Assembly: GCA_964016985.1 (NCBI GenBank) | Contig: OZ024827.1 | Location: 15,270,374-15,334,373 of the forward strand | Direction: 5' to 3' | Origin: Anodontia alba | Lineage: Eukaryota; Mollusca; Bivalvia; Lucinida; Lucinidae | Length of the DNA stretch: 64,000 nucleotides | Position numbers and translations under genes: made by a program | Notes under the pieces: model-generated | Database searches by the model: none | The model's input: the letters and a program-made list of their open reading frames with translations, nothing else | What the model was told of the DNA's origin: nothing | Shown here: positions 29,592 through 38,959 of the stretch, one piece after another | Numbering within the stretch: position 1 is the stretch's first letter | Layout of the letters: each line of letters begins with the position of its first letter

Positions 29592-31676
29592 TTAAATGAG
29601 GGAAGGCCTGGGAACTGAAGTGGGCACCCCTAAGGTGGAGAGGGTTTCTGGCCCTTTTCCCTTTTTAGAGGACTTAAATGAAGCCTGATTATTTATATTC
29701 TTTCTAGCATTTCTCGCAGTCCTGTTGGCCTGCGAGAAATTAGAGGTTCTAGAAGAACCTGGTCCCACTGTAACACTCAAGGTGTTAGGCCTGCCCTTGG
29801 AATTGTATCCAGAGGGTTTTTTATCTTTATTCTTAAAACCTGATGACTGTTGCTTACTGGCATTAACCACAGCCATCTGTAAGGACTTATGTGCCAAACT
29901 TTCTTTATACTGACTAACCACTTCAGGAAACTTATTACCAAAAATAGTAGCAGATTCCATAGGCTGCACACGTAATGACTGTTTACACTCTGTGTCCAAA
30001 TCTGTTACAGATAAACAGGCATCTCTTCTAGCTAAAAGAGGCCCTGAAGCTAGCCTAGATAATATCTCAACCAAATGCGACTGAGATTGTGCAACTGCCT
30101 GTAAATAGCGAGATACTTCTAACATGTCATCCTTTGAGAGGTTTTCATTCTTAATGGTTTTAAGAGTCCCACATAAAAACAGCTCAGAATGTGAAGCTAC
30201 TTGAATACTGGCCCTAGCCAGCTTCTCCCAGTTCTCTAACGTTGAAAATTGAACGTTATGAGAAGATAGAATAGCTGATCCTTGTTTTATAACATCCTTT
30301 AAACCTGGGTTTAAAGAAGGGGGATCTAAACTAATATGTGGATTAATTGCCTCATATGATGGCGGTAGAAAAACTCTAGGTTTGCTGTTTAATGCCACAA
30401 ACGAACCTGGTTTGAACCCCTTGGGATAGATTAGAAGAGGAGACATTGCAATCTCTTCTTCTCCTTTTAAGCGTTTATTCATTTTAACCAAAGATTCCAC
30501 CACACTATTAGACTGTGGCAGAGCTAAAGATACTGTGGCAGTCTGGTCTGGATCCTTGAAAAATTCCAAGGCTGAAGTACCAGACATTTTGTTAGTAACT
30601 TCAGGAGTAGGACAAACCTCCGAACCTAACCTGGATCGAAGCTTAACAATGGCATCTCTGTAGGACAGAGATTCCTTAGGTACTTCTAATTCCCCTTCAT
30701 TATCATCATCCTCTGAAACCACACCAATGGTTTCATTGGATCCAACACAAAGCTGAATCTGATCTGCACAAGGATCAATATTCTGTTCAGTCCCAGAATC
30801 TACTGAAGACAAAGATTTTTCTTTATCAACAGTAGCTGAATTCTGTGAAAAAGTGTCCATTCTTTCTGACAATTTTTTCAACATATCTCCCTGTTGCTTT
30901 ACTAGCTCAGATAGTAAAGCAACAGAAGGGTCAGCAGAGGTGTTCTTAGGGGACATAACTCTAGGATGTCTAAATCTAGGAGACCTAGATCTAGATCTGT
31001 AGCGTTTAGAATGTCTAGGTGACCTTGACCTATGTCTGGTCCTAGGAGACCTCGACTTATGTCATGGCCTAGGAGATTTAGACCGAGGTCGAGACGTGTG
31101 TGTATGTTTACGTCTGGGAGGATCCCAAGACAAAACAGACTCCACACTGGACCCTGAATCAAAAGAGGAAGAGCTCCTAGAATGTCGAGCCCTCCTGGTA
31201 GGAGGGTTTGACCTAGGTGGTCTACTCTGCGACTGAATATCTGTCCTAGGAGACAAAAACTGTCTAGGAACAGATCTATTTCTCTCAAAGGCTACATCCA
31301 TGGGAGTCACTGACCTGGATGGAACCTGTCTTTTAATGTTTACATTTGAAACATTAATACCAGGAGCCTGAGTGACAGAATCAGAATCAGACTCATGGTT
31401 TCTGTTTCTTTCATGTTGTCCAATGTCAGTGGCAGAAACTGTAACACTGACATTAGGAAGAGCTGTATGCTGTGTATTCTCTAGCCCAGGACCATTTTCA
31501 GGAACCTGTGATAGAGGTACATTTCTTTTCTTTAAACAGTCTGACCTCTGCAGGCATTTGTGGAACTTGCACCAAAGCTCCTCATCCCACAGAGAGCAGA
31601 CTTCGCATGTCTAAGAGGGAGAACAGGAATTGTTCCTGCAAGACCGGCAAACCTCATGGTTATCCCAATAAGGCAT
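29592..31676 (-). pseudogene. DIRS gag-like ORF1 (two in-frame stops)
   Basis: A single frame of about 694 codons runs from an ATG at 31,676-31,674 to TAA at 29,594-29,592. Its stops are TAG at 31,613-31,611 and TGA at 31,064-31,062. The first ~45 codons are cysteine-rich (CRSC, CEVC, then Cys/His spacing in WCKFHKC), suggesting a metal-binding fold. An Arg/Ser-rich stretch follows around 31,190-30,970, then a 454-codon stop-free part from the ATG at 30,956 with an N-terminal heptad-like region (LLSELVKQQGDMLKKLSERM) and a basic C terminus. The role as a nucleic-acid-binding structural protein is inferred from position. Confidence 0.75.
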
Positions 31677-32068
31677 AATCCTACTACATGGTTTACCTGC
31701 CCTACCTGAACATCGTTTGTTCTAAGTCGACATCTTTTACAATAAACTGAATTAAACTGAACTAAGAGAATAATTCGAAATAAACGATAGAACAAACAAA
31801 AAATACAGAAAAATGAAGAGAGAAAACGGAAGTCCGAACTTAGGAACAGTCCGAAATTACCTATCGCGAAAGCGAAAGTAATTATCAGAAGAAAAAACAA
31901 AGCAAAGAAAAAACTGAAAAAATAATTAATAACAAAAGAAAAATGTAGAAACATGTAAACAAAACAAAATAAACTCAAGAACGGCTATGGGTGAGACCCT
32001 TTACCCACTACCGGCACGGCTTGAAATTTCCTTCAAATATGCACGTGTTATCTCGGTGCCCGCTTGAG

Positions 32069-32220
32069 GTAAATTGATTTTTTGTATACGTGTACGAGTG
32101 ACGTAGTCACTTTATGTGTACGTACTAAGAGGTGGCTCAAATGTTTTTTCGGGACTACTACTTCTCAAGCGGTAATTCACTGGTGAATCGACTCATAGCA
32201 TTATTCAGATGTATCGTAGG
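32069..32220. repeat. DIRS right inverted terminal repeat
   Basis: 152 bp complementary to 26,023-26,174, lying upstream of the minus-strand ORF1, where the element's promoter would be expected. The outer extension 32,221-32,235 (TTTAATGAAGCAAAT) is unique to this end and is reproduced in the internal complementary region. Confidence 0.92.
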
Positions 32221-32254
32221 TTTAATGAAGCAAATTTACTTGTTACATTGGAAC

Positions 32255-33300
32255 ATGGACTTGAAGACTGAAATGCGTAGCTATATTAAATGCCGCATTA
32301 GGCTTAATATAGATTTAAAGTAGATATTTAATAAATTGTGTGGTATATATGGACCTCAGACCATTTCAATGCGCACAGTTTTTTAGGTGGGTTAAAGCTT
32401 TTAAAGCTGGGAAATTTTCTGTTTAAGATGATACCCTTCCTGGAAGGCCTAAAACCTCTGTTACCAAGGCTAACATCGCTGCTGTAAAGATTGTGGTCGA
32501 ACAGGATGCACGAATATCTGTCAGAGATATAGCTAGTCATACTGGCATATCAGAAGGCAGTGTGCAAACAATTCTGAAAAAGCGTTTGGACCTGAGAAAG
32601 GTTTGCGCTAGGTGGGTACCTCATTTGCTCACTGAGGAGCAAAATACACAACGCCTTAAATACTTTTGAAAACGTACAAAGGCTGTAATAGTTGGGTTAT
32701 TTCTAACTTGCTAACAGGTGATGAAACGTGGGTGCACATATTTGAGCCACAAAGAAGGGCTGATAATAAGCAATGGAAGTGAAAAGATAAAAAAAATGAC
32801 CATGTATTGCCAAGAGAACCATAAGTTCGAAAAAGGTGTTGTACGCAATTTTCTTCAATTCATGTGGGCCAGTCATTCAAGTGCCTTGTCCATCTGGTCA
32901 TACAGTCACTTGCCGATTCTACAAGAATTCTGTTCTGAAGAAAGTGAAAGGGTTTTACAACAAGAAACGACCAAGCAAAGGATGGTCAGGAGTCCTTTTA
33001 CATGACAACGCCCCCTCTCATAAGTGTGTTGTTAAGTATTTTTTGGCTTCTGAAAAGGAGAAAGTTTTTAACCATCCACCTTATTCACCTGACCTGAGTC
33101 CCTATGACTTCTTTTTATTTCCAAGGCTTAAGAAAATGCTTTCTGATAATAAGTATACGTCTAGAAGTTCTCTTGGCAGGGCCATTTATCAGTGTCTCCA
33201 ACAGATACCAAAAGAAGACTATTTATCTGCTTTTTGCGACTGTGTAAAAAGATTACAAAAATGCGTTTCAGTAAAGGGGGAATACTTTGAAGGTTTGTAA
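32255..33300 (+). pseudogene. mariner transposase, copy 1 (broken)
   Basis: A cut-and-paste DNA transposase of the DD34D mariner family, now with several stops and frameshifts. Recognisable pieces in order: an N-terminal helix-turn-helix region from 32,255, ARWVPHLLTEEQ near 32,610, LTGDETW (first Asp) near 32,715, LLHDNAPSH (second Asp) near 33,000, and YSPDLSPYDFFLFP (third Asp) near 33,085. The C terminus GEYFEGL ends at 33,300. The spacing between second and third Asp is one codon short compared with copy 2. The DIRS insertion lies about 20 bp upstream of the putative start. Confidence 0.88.
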
Positions 33301-33373
33301 TAAAAACATGTTTGATAAAACGTAGCACTGAAGTAATCCGAACCCAGTGATAAAACTTTTTGCAGGACCCTCG

Positions 33374-33450
33374 TAAGAAAACTATTTCAACATCTTGTCT
33401 GTTTGAAATTTTACCAAGAGTGCCAAGCGTTAAAATAGGCAATTTTCGTC
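33374..33450. mobile_element. Right remnant of the family C element split by mariner
   Basis: TAAGAAAACTATTTCAACATC and a GAAATTTTACCAAGAGTGCC stretch continue the family C unit interrupted at 25,790. Confidence 0.65.
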
Positions 33451-33541
33451 AGGAAAGTTTGAAAAAATATATGAGAAGGAAGGATTTGTCGTTTTTGTTT
33501 TGTCTAATTGTAGCAAGATATGTTTTATGTTTGATACAGGA

Positions 33542-33682
33542 ACTGCTTAGCATGATGGGCTAATTACAGCAGAAGACATTTTGAAAAAAAAATCATATTT
33601 TCCCCAGAAAATGTTTTGGGGAGAATAAGAAAACATTATCAGTTTAATTGTCATCTGCTGAGTCTGCCCAGGAATGATACCA
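33542..33682. mobile_element. Family C palindromic MITE, reduced
   Basis: CTTAGCATGATGGGCTAATT, GCAGAAGACATTTTG, CCCAGAAAATGTTTTGGGGAG, ATCATCTGCTGAGTCTGCCC: family C with most of the inner arms deleted. Confidence 0.6.
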
Positions 33683-33879
33683 AACTCAGCTGCAGCAGAC
33701 ATTCTTAAATACTTTTATATCATTTTTCAGGGAAAACAAGTCTTGATATTGTCTGCTAAATAGACAATTCACATGAAATGTCAAGCCTTATTTTCTCTGA
33801 AAAACAATGAAAGAAAAAGAATAAAAAAAAAATATTAAAAAGAGTGCCAAGCAATTGTAACAGAAAATAGGCACTTTAA
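33683..33879. mobile_element. Family B palindromic MITE
   Basis: CTGCAGCAGACATTC, then CAAGTCTTGATATTG, a TCTGCTAAATAGACA apex, CACATGAAATGTCAAGCC and a GTGCCAAGCAATTGTAAC end. It directly abuts a family A element. Confidence 0.68.
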
Positions 33880-34095
33880 CCCTGACCCTACTGAACCGGG
33901 ATACGTCCAGCCTTTACAAACAGTGTAGATCCAGATCAGTCGGCTTCTGAAGGAGCCGACTGATTTGGATTCTGCACTGTTTGTCTGTCATTCAGTATGT
34001 AAATTTGTACTGAAAACCTTGATCAAGCAATCTGATTGGCTGACAATTTGAAGTGGGTGTGGCATGTTAATTTATTCAGCATGACAAGGATTAAG
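33876..34095 (-). mobile_element. Family A palindromic MITE, copy 11
   Basis: From TTAACCCTGACCCTACTGAA to CATGACAAGGATTAA. The hairpin apex reads CTGAAGGAGCCG, a variant of the usual GAAGAAGC. Confidence 0.76.
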
Positions 34096-34194
34096 GGCTA
34101 ATAAACCTGTTGCACAATACTGCTGATAGCTATACTGATTCTACCAGGCCCACAGGTTTATATATACTACATATTATAGACACTCTGGAGGAAC

Positions 34195-34850
34195 TTCTAA
34201 TTTCATGACTTCTTATTTCTAACTTCAACATTTCTTTCTTCTCACTACTAACTTCCTAATTCTTATTCCTAACTTTTGACTTATAACTTCAACACTTGTA
34301 ACTTCCTATGTTGTATTTCTAACTTCTGACTTCTGACTTCTAACTTCAACACTTGTAACATCCTACTTCTTATTTCTAACTTCTGACTTCTAACCTCAAG
34401 AATTGTAACTTCCTACTTCTTATTTCTAACGTCTGACTTCTAACTTCAACACTTAGTGTAACTTCCTACTTCTTATTTCTAACTTCTGACTTCTAACTTC
34501 AACACTTACAACTTCCTACTTCATATGTGTAGCTTCTGATTTCAACACTTGTAACTTCTTACTTCTTATTTCTAACTTCTGACTTCTAACTTCAACACTT
34601 GTAACTTCCTACTTCTTTTTTCTAACTTCTGACTTCTAACTTCAACATTTGTAGCTTCCTACTTCTTATTTCCAACTTCTTATTTCTAAGGTCTGACTTC
34701 TAACTTCAACACTTGTAGCTTCCTGCTTCTAACTTCCTACTTTTTATTGCTAACTTCTGACTTCTAACTTAAAACTTCTTACTTTTAGCTTCCTATTTCT
34801 GACTTCTTACTTCTGAATTTCTAACTTCTTACATCTACCACTGCAACTTT
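34195..34850 (+). repeat. ~50-bp minisatellite (ACTTCTAACTTC type)
   Basis: About 12 units of TAACTTCAACACTTGTAAC, TTCCTACTTCTTATTTC and TAACTTCTGACTTC. Neighbouring AACACTTG motifs are about 50 bp apart (34,398, 34,448, 34,501, 34,543, 34,593). Confidence 0.88.
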
Positions 34851-34932
34851 TGTAGGTGTTGAGATTTCTTGCCTTCTAAATTATGAAGAACATCATGTTC
34901 ACTGCCATACTGTAGCTATAAATATAAGTAGC

Positions 34933-35209
34933 GTCTTGAAAACATGCTTATATAACTTTGACCCCCTTAAACCCCACTTTTATATAGTAAAACTGGGGTT
35001 TACAGGGGTATACATTAGTTTTCTTATTTCTGTTCAAAAACATAGATTGTGGTACTCGTTAGAACCACCTCGTTGAGGCGGTTCTAACGAGTACCAACAA
35101 TCTATGTTTTGTGCAGAATTATGAAAAATATCAGAATTTTTTATCTGAAAATTTTCATTTTTTGGTGGTAAAATTTTCAGTATATTAGAATAGGCATGTT
35201 TTCGTAATG
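34933..35209 (-). mobile_element. Family D palindromic MITE
   Basis: From TTGAAAACATGCTTATATAA to GGCATGTTTTCGTAATG. The core hairpin is intact around 35,037-35,110 with apex CTCGTTGAGG. Confidence 0.8.
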
Positions 35210-35400
35210 GGAAGTCATGAACATAAAAGTAGTAAGTTGGAAGTAAAAAGACAGAAATTGTAAGGTAAAAATTAGAAGTTGGAAGTTAAAAGTATGAATG
35301 TAGAAGGCAGATGTTAGAAGTAAGAAGTCGGCAGTACGAATTGATAAGTTGGAAGTTAGAAATCCAAAGATAGAAGTTGGAATAAAATAAGTAAACATAC
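35210..35400 (-). repeat. Inverted continuation of the 50-bp minisatellite
   Basis: GAAGTTGGAAGTTAAAAG, TTAGAAGTAAGAAGTCGG and GATAAGTTGGAAGTTAG are the reverse complement of the motif at 34.2-34.85 kb. The two blocks face each other across the family D element. Confidence 0.7.
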
Positions 35401-35595
35401 CCAGGAAATACCACAATCATGGAGCACAGACCTTCTGATGCACAAAAAAAAGGAGAGATAAGGAACAAATAATAACAAAACAGAATGCCACATATGAAAC
35501 TACTATCGCACAAACAAGGAAGAACTGCAACATATTAACTTCCTTGGAATGTTCAGTAAGAAAACAGCACCACAACTTCTTAATAACACTATTGT
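35401..35595. other. Unassigned sequence
   Basis: No recognised repeat except similarity of GAACTGCAACATATTAAC...CTTGGAATGTTCAGTAAGAAAAC to 61,730-61,780, where related sequence occurs. Frames here lack domains. Confidence 0.4.
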
Positions 35596-35793
35596 TGGGG
35601 TCCATAGCATAAACAGTGTTAGTTAAACAACCATGTTATAGCCAAACAAAAATGTATAGATTATATTGAAAAATGACCATAAATGGTCATTTTTCAATAT
35701 AATCTATACATTTTTGGGATCCGTCTTGGAACCGTGTTATATCCAAAACTGTGTTATAATGAACCATGTTATAAAGACGTTGTAGTGTACTGG
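35596..35793. mobile_element. Small TIR-type element with a perfect 32-bp hairpin
   Basis: A perfect inverted repeat (35,648-35,679 and 35,684-35,715, loop TAAA) sits between GTTATA-rich flanks: CAACCATGTTATAGCC on the left, GTGTTATATCCAAAACTG and ACCATGTTATAAAGACG on the right. These flanks resemble Tc1/mariner-group MITE ends. The exact outer ends are not fixed. Confidence 0.6.
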
Positions 35794-36095
35794 GAAGTCA
35801 TAAAGTAAGTGCAAATTAAAAGTCTTGAAATAGGAAGTCAGTTATAAGTCCCTCCAATGCTTACATAAAATATGAGGACTGACCAGACTTCAGAAGTTAA
35901 TTAGGAAGTAAGCCAGGAAAACATCAGTTTTTCAACACTGTCCACAGACAGCCACATCAAGCAACACAGAGCATCTTTAAGCCTTTTGCTTAATTCTTAA
36001 TTGTCTTGTGCATCTGCACATTCTCAACAGGACATTCGCTGTTAATTGATACTGAGTAATGGTGTGATTTGACAGCAGAGGCTCTGATCAGACAC
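35794..36095. other. Unassigned sequence
   Basis: No recognised gene or repeat. Confidence 0.35.
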
Positions 36096-36186
36096 ATAGC
36101 TCCAGCTAAAAGTGTTTTTTTTTTTTCAACCTAAATTAAAGGCTCCATATTCCTCAAAAATAGACACTTTATTATCCAAGAAAGGT

Positions 36187-36397
36187 TTAACCCTTGTCCT
36201 GCTGAATAAATTAAGATGCCATGCCCACTTCTAATTTTCAGCCAATCAGATTACTTGATCCAGATTATTGCTATAACTTTGCATATTTGATGGCAAACAG
36301 TGCAGATCCAGATCAGCTGGCTTCTTCAGAAGCCAACTGATCTGGAGCTACACTTTTGCAAAATAGGGTATATCCGGGTTCAGCAGGACAAGAGTTA
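36187..36397 (+). mobile_element. Family A palindromic MITE, copy 12
   Basis: From TTAACCCTTGTCCTGCTGAA to TTCAGCAGGACAAGAGTTAA. The hairpin is complete around 36,305-36,350. It immediately follows an ~50-bp sequence whose reverse complement lies at 37,597-37,650. Confidence 0.82.
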
Positions 36398-36483
36398 ATA
36401 AATTGAATGAAATATGGTATTAACACAATCATAAATGTGGCATCTGACAGCCTGTAAAATTTCAGTTAGTCTCATGTTCTTGA

Positions 36484-36489
36484 AATGAA

Positions 36490-36526
<37 letters not shown>

Positions 36527-36590
36527 GTATCTCTGAATTAATGTTGCCAACATTATTTCGGAGATCTGATAAAAAATCATTTCATTTTTG
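36484..36590. repeat. Hairpin with a long poly-T arm
   Basis: GAAATGAAATGA plus about 32 T, then TCTGAATTAATGTTG, and the complement CAACATTATTTCGGAGAT, AAAAAATCATTTC. The poly-T tract makes the arms unequal. Confidence 0.6.
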
Positions 36591-36609
36591 TGTTGTTCAT
36601 TTTTGTGTC

Positions 36610-37400
36610 ACCTGTGTAGCATGGCAGACACATAGGGATCATGTTGTCCATCCACATTGGCGGGGTCGGTGTTGTCGTCACACTTTTCGTTTCCGTTCAA
36701 TAACTTTTGATGGGATGTATGGATTTCATTCAAATTTTGCAGAACTTTATATCGCTATAAAATACAGGTCAGGTTCGATATTGGTAATCATCCGCCAAAA
36801 TTTGGCTGAGTTATGGCCCTTTTTCGACTTAGTTTTTGTAGTTTGTTTCTGCTCAATAACTTTTGAAGGAATGCATTGATTTCATTCTAACTTTGCAGAA
36901 CTTTATATTGACGTAAAGTACAGGTCAAGTTTGATATTGGTAATCATCCACTAAATTTTAGCTTAGTTATGGCCCTTTTTTGACTTAGTTTTTGTTGGTA
37001 TGTTGATATTGGTTTCTGCTCAGTAACTTTTGCAGGGATGCATTGAGTTTGCAGATTGATATATCATTGTAAAATACAGGTCAAGTTTGATATTAATAAT
37101 CATCTGCAAAATTTTGGCTATGGCCCTTTTTCAACTTACTTTTTGTTGGTATGTGTTGATATTGATTTCCGTTCAATAACTTTTGCAGGGATGCATTGAT
37201 TTTATTGAAAGTTTGCAGAAGGATATATCATTGTAAAATACAGGTCAAGTTTGATATTGGTTATCATTTTGGCCAAGTTAAAGCCCTTTTTGGACTTAGT
37301 TTTTGTTGTTGGGATAAAATACAAGGTAAAGATATTGTTTCCCTTCAATAACTTTTGAAGGGATGCATTGATTTTATTCGAAGTTTGGAGTGAAGGGTTG
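36610..37400 (+). repeat. ~155-bp tandem array
   Basis: Five units share TTCAATAACTTTTG(A/C)AGGGATG, CATTGATTT, TTTGCAGAA, ATATATCATTGTAAAATACAGG, TCAAGTTTGATATTGG and ATGGCCCTTTTT(C/T)GACTTAG. The TAACTTTTG motif recurs about every 150-170 bp. Frames across it are repeat-derived. Confidence 0.8.
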
Positions 37401-37596
37401 CCTTTAGGGATAGGAGCAATTATAAGGACCAGTGTTTTTTTCCTTTTTCATATCAAATGGTTGGCGCTTTAAGCAGACGACACATCTTATTCTCGGAATT
37501 CTAGTTGATCCAGTTCAAGAACGAGAGGCTAACCGAAATTTTACAGGCTATCAGATGCAAATATTTATAGTCTTATTAATACCATATATGAATTTA
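37401..37596. other. Unassigned sequence
   Basis: A 90-codon frame (37,432-37,704) begins here but shows no recognisable domain and runs into a family E repeat, so it is not called. Confidence 0.35.
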
Positions 37597-37800
37597 TTAA
37601 ACCTTTCTTGGATAAAAAATGTCTATTTTGAGGAATATGGAACCTTTAAATTGCTGATTTTTTCTTATTTCTCCACAAAAACATATGTTGTGGGTACTCA
37701 TTAGAAGCGCCTTGTGGAGGCACTTCTAATGAGTACCCACAACATATGTGTACATTGAGAAATAAGAAAACTATTATAATGGCTACCCCCTGTTATCTGG
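37597..37800. mobile_element. Family E palindromic MITE
   Basis: TTTTCTTATTTCTCCAC, ACATATGTTGTGGGTACTC, GAAGCGCCTTGTGGAGGC, a complementary arm, and CTGTTATCTGGAACTTTG at the right. The left 50 bp (AACCTTTCTTGGATAAAAAATG) is the inverse of 36,135-36,186, so the full element may span 36.1-37.8 kb with later insertions. Confidence 0.6.
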
Positions 37801-38120
37801 AACTTTGAGACAATCTAGATTCACAGGTTGATCCAGGTTTTCACTATCAACCCTTTCCTTGAAAACACCTTTTCCATTGAAACCGCCTAAATATGTTTGT
37901 GTTTTCATTATATCATATAAAGGATCGTCTTTGTGTGCCAGATTGCAATTAATTTTGTGATCATATTTTATAGTGCGGTGTGTGTCCTCCCAAGGGTTTC
38001 ATCAGAAATTATTTCATGTCTGCTCTTTATTTCCTGTTGCATGTGAATCTGATATTGCCATTGATTGTATCATTTTTTCAGAGATCATCTTATTTTCTTT
38101 CAATTAAGATGACATGAACC
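37801..38120. other. Unassigned sequence
   Basis: AT-rich sequence without recognised repeat or gene. Confidence 0.35.
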
Positions 38121-38340
38121 CCTTTCAGGGGAGGCAGCTATGTTAAAATTGATTAAGCTCCCTTTGAAAAAGGGGTCTGCTTTAAAAAGAAAGAGATTGT
38201 TCCCCTTGGGAGCAAATTCTATTCTTTTAAAGTAGACCCTTTTTCAGAAGGGACTTGATGTTAAGGAAGGCAAACAGGAAGTTACAAAAGTTGTCTTCCT
38301 TGTGAAAAATGGCAGAAAAGCTACAAAGGGTATCTGGTGC
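38121..38340. mobile_element. Family H palindromic element
   Basis: GGGGAGGCAGCTATGTTAAA, TTTGAAAAAGGGGTC, AAAGAGATTGTTCCC, GAGCAAATTC, CCTTTTTCAGAAGGGACTTG, GGAAGTTACAAAAGTTGTC. It is the most complete family H copy, with a hairpin centred near 38,205. Confidence 0.65.
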
Positions 38341-38610
38341 CCTTAAATTAGTGAAAAAAGCATGAGGCTAGGTTTCTATGCATTCATTTTGTCTGTTTTT
38401 ATGTCGCCATGTGTCTCTCAGGGCTCTAGTAAAACTGGTAAAAAGGGAACTACTTTATAACATGGTTCAAATTGATTTGATTGTTATAGCACAGATTCAG
38501 ATGCAAAACAGTTTAAGGATGGACCCAAAACTATTGTGTCAAAAGAAAGATGTATAGTTTAAATAGGAAATGACCAGACATAGTCATTATCCCTGAGCTT
38601 CTCGAAGAAA
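38341..38610. other. Unassigned sequence
   Basis: No recognised gene or repeat. Confidence 0.35.
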
Positions 38611-38959
38611 AAGCCGGGGTATTGTTATGCACCCCCGTCCATCCGGCTGTCCGTCTGTCCGTCCATCCATACATCCATCTGTAATGTCACACCATTGCTC
38701 CTAGACCATTTAAGCTGGATTCTCGAAATTTTTCACAGGCCATAGCCCTATGGGTGAGGACTGGAGGAACACGTTCAGAATTTTGATGCAGGGCCAGGGA
38801 GTGTGGCCCCTAAGGGTCCAAAATTCATTTTGTACAAAGTCATGTTGCATATCAAATTGAAGGTTATGAAGAGTAGAATACAGTAGTGCAAAATTTTTGC
38901 CCTGGGGGCATGTTTGGGGGTCACTATAGTCAAAAAGAAGGATTTGGGCCCTTTATTTA

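Larger units (their letters stand above)
25981..32235 (-). mobile_element. DIRS-type tyrosine recombinase retrotransposon
   Basis: A 6.25-kb minus-strand element with 152-bp inverted terminal repeats, unequal outer extensions, and an internal complementary region that matches both extensions joined. Coding order is gag-like, reverse transcriptase/RNase H with a C-terminal extension, and tyrosine recombinase overlapping in another frame. This is the diagnostic DIRS1 plan. AAT is present at both junctions and no longer target duplication is seen. Gag has two in-frame stops and the recombinase has a stop and a frameshift, so this copy is probably not autonomous. Confidence 0.93.
25791..33375 (+). 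mobile_element. mariner element (copy 1) carrying a DIRS insertion
   Basis: Inverted termini of about 28 bp: CGAGGGTTGTGCAAAAAGTT at the left and, reversed, CGAGGGTCCTGCAAAAAGTT at the right. TA lies on each side. Without the DIRS insertion (25,981-32,235) the element is about 1.33 kb, the usual mariner length. It interrupts a family C element at TA. Its sibling at 52.3-53.6 kb has the same layout without the DIRS. Confidence 0.9.

Noticed and set aside
31532..31978. 148-codon minus-strand frame with hydrophobic residues near the DIRS right end
   Set aside because: It is Phe/Leu-rich from AT-rich DNA, overlaps the ORF1 start region in another frame and has no recognisable transmembrane protein family.
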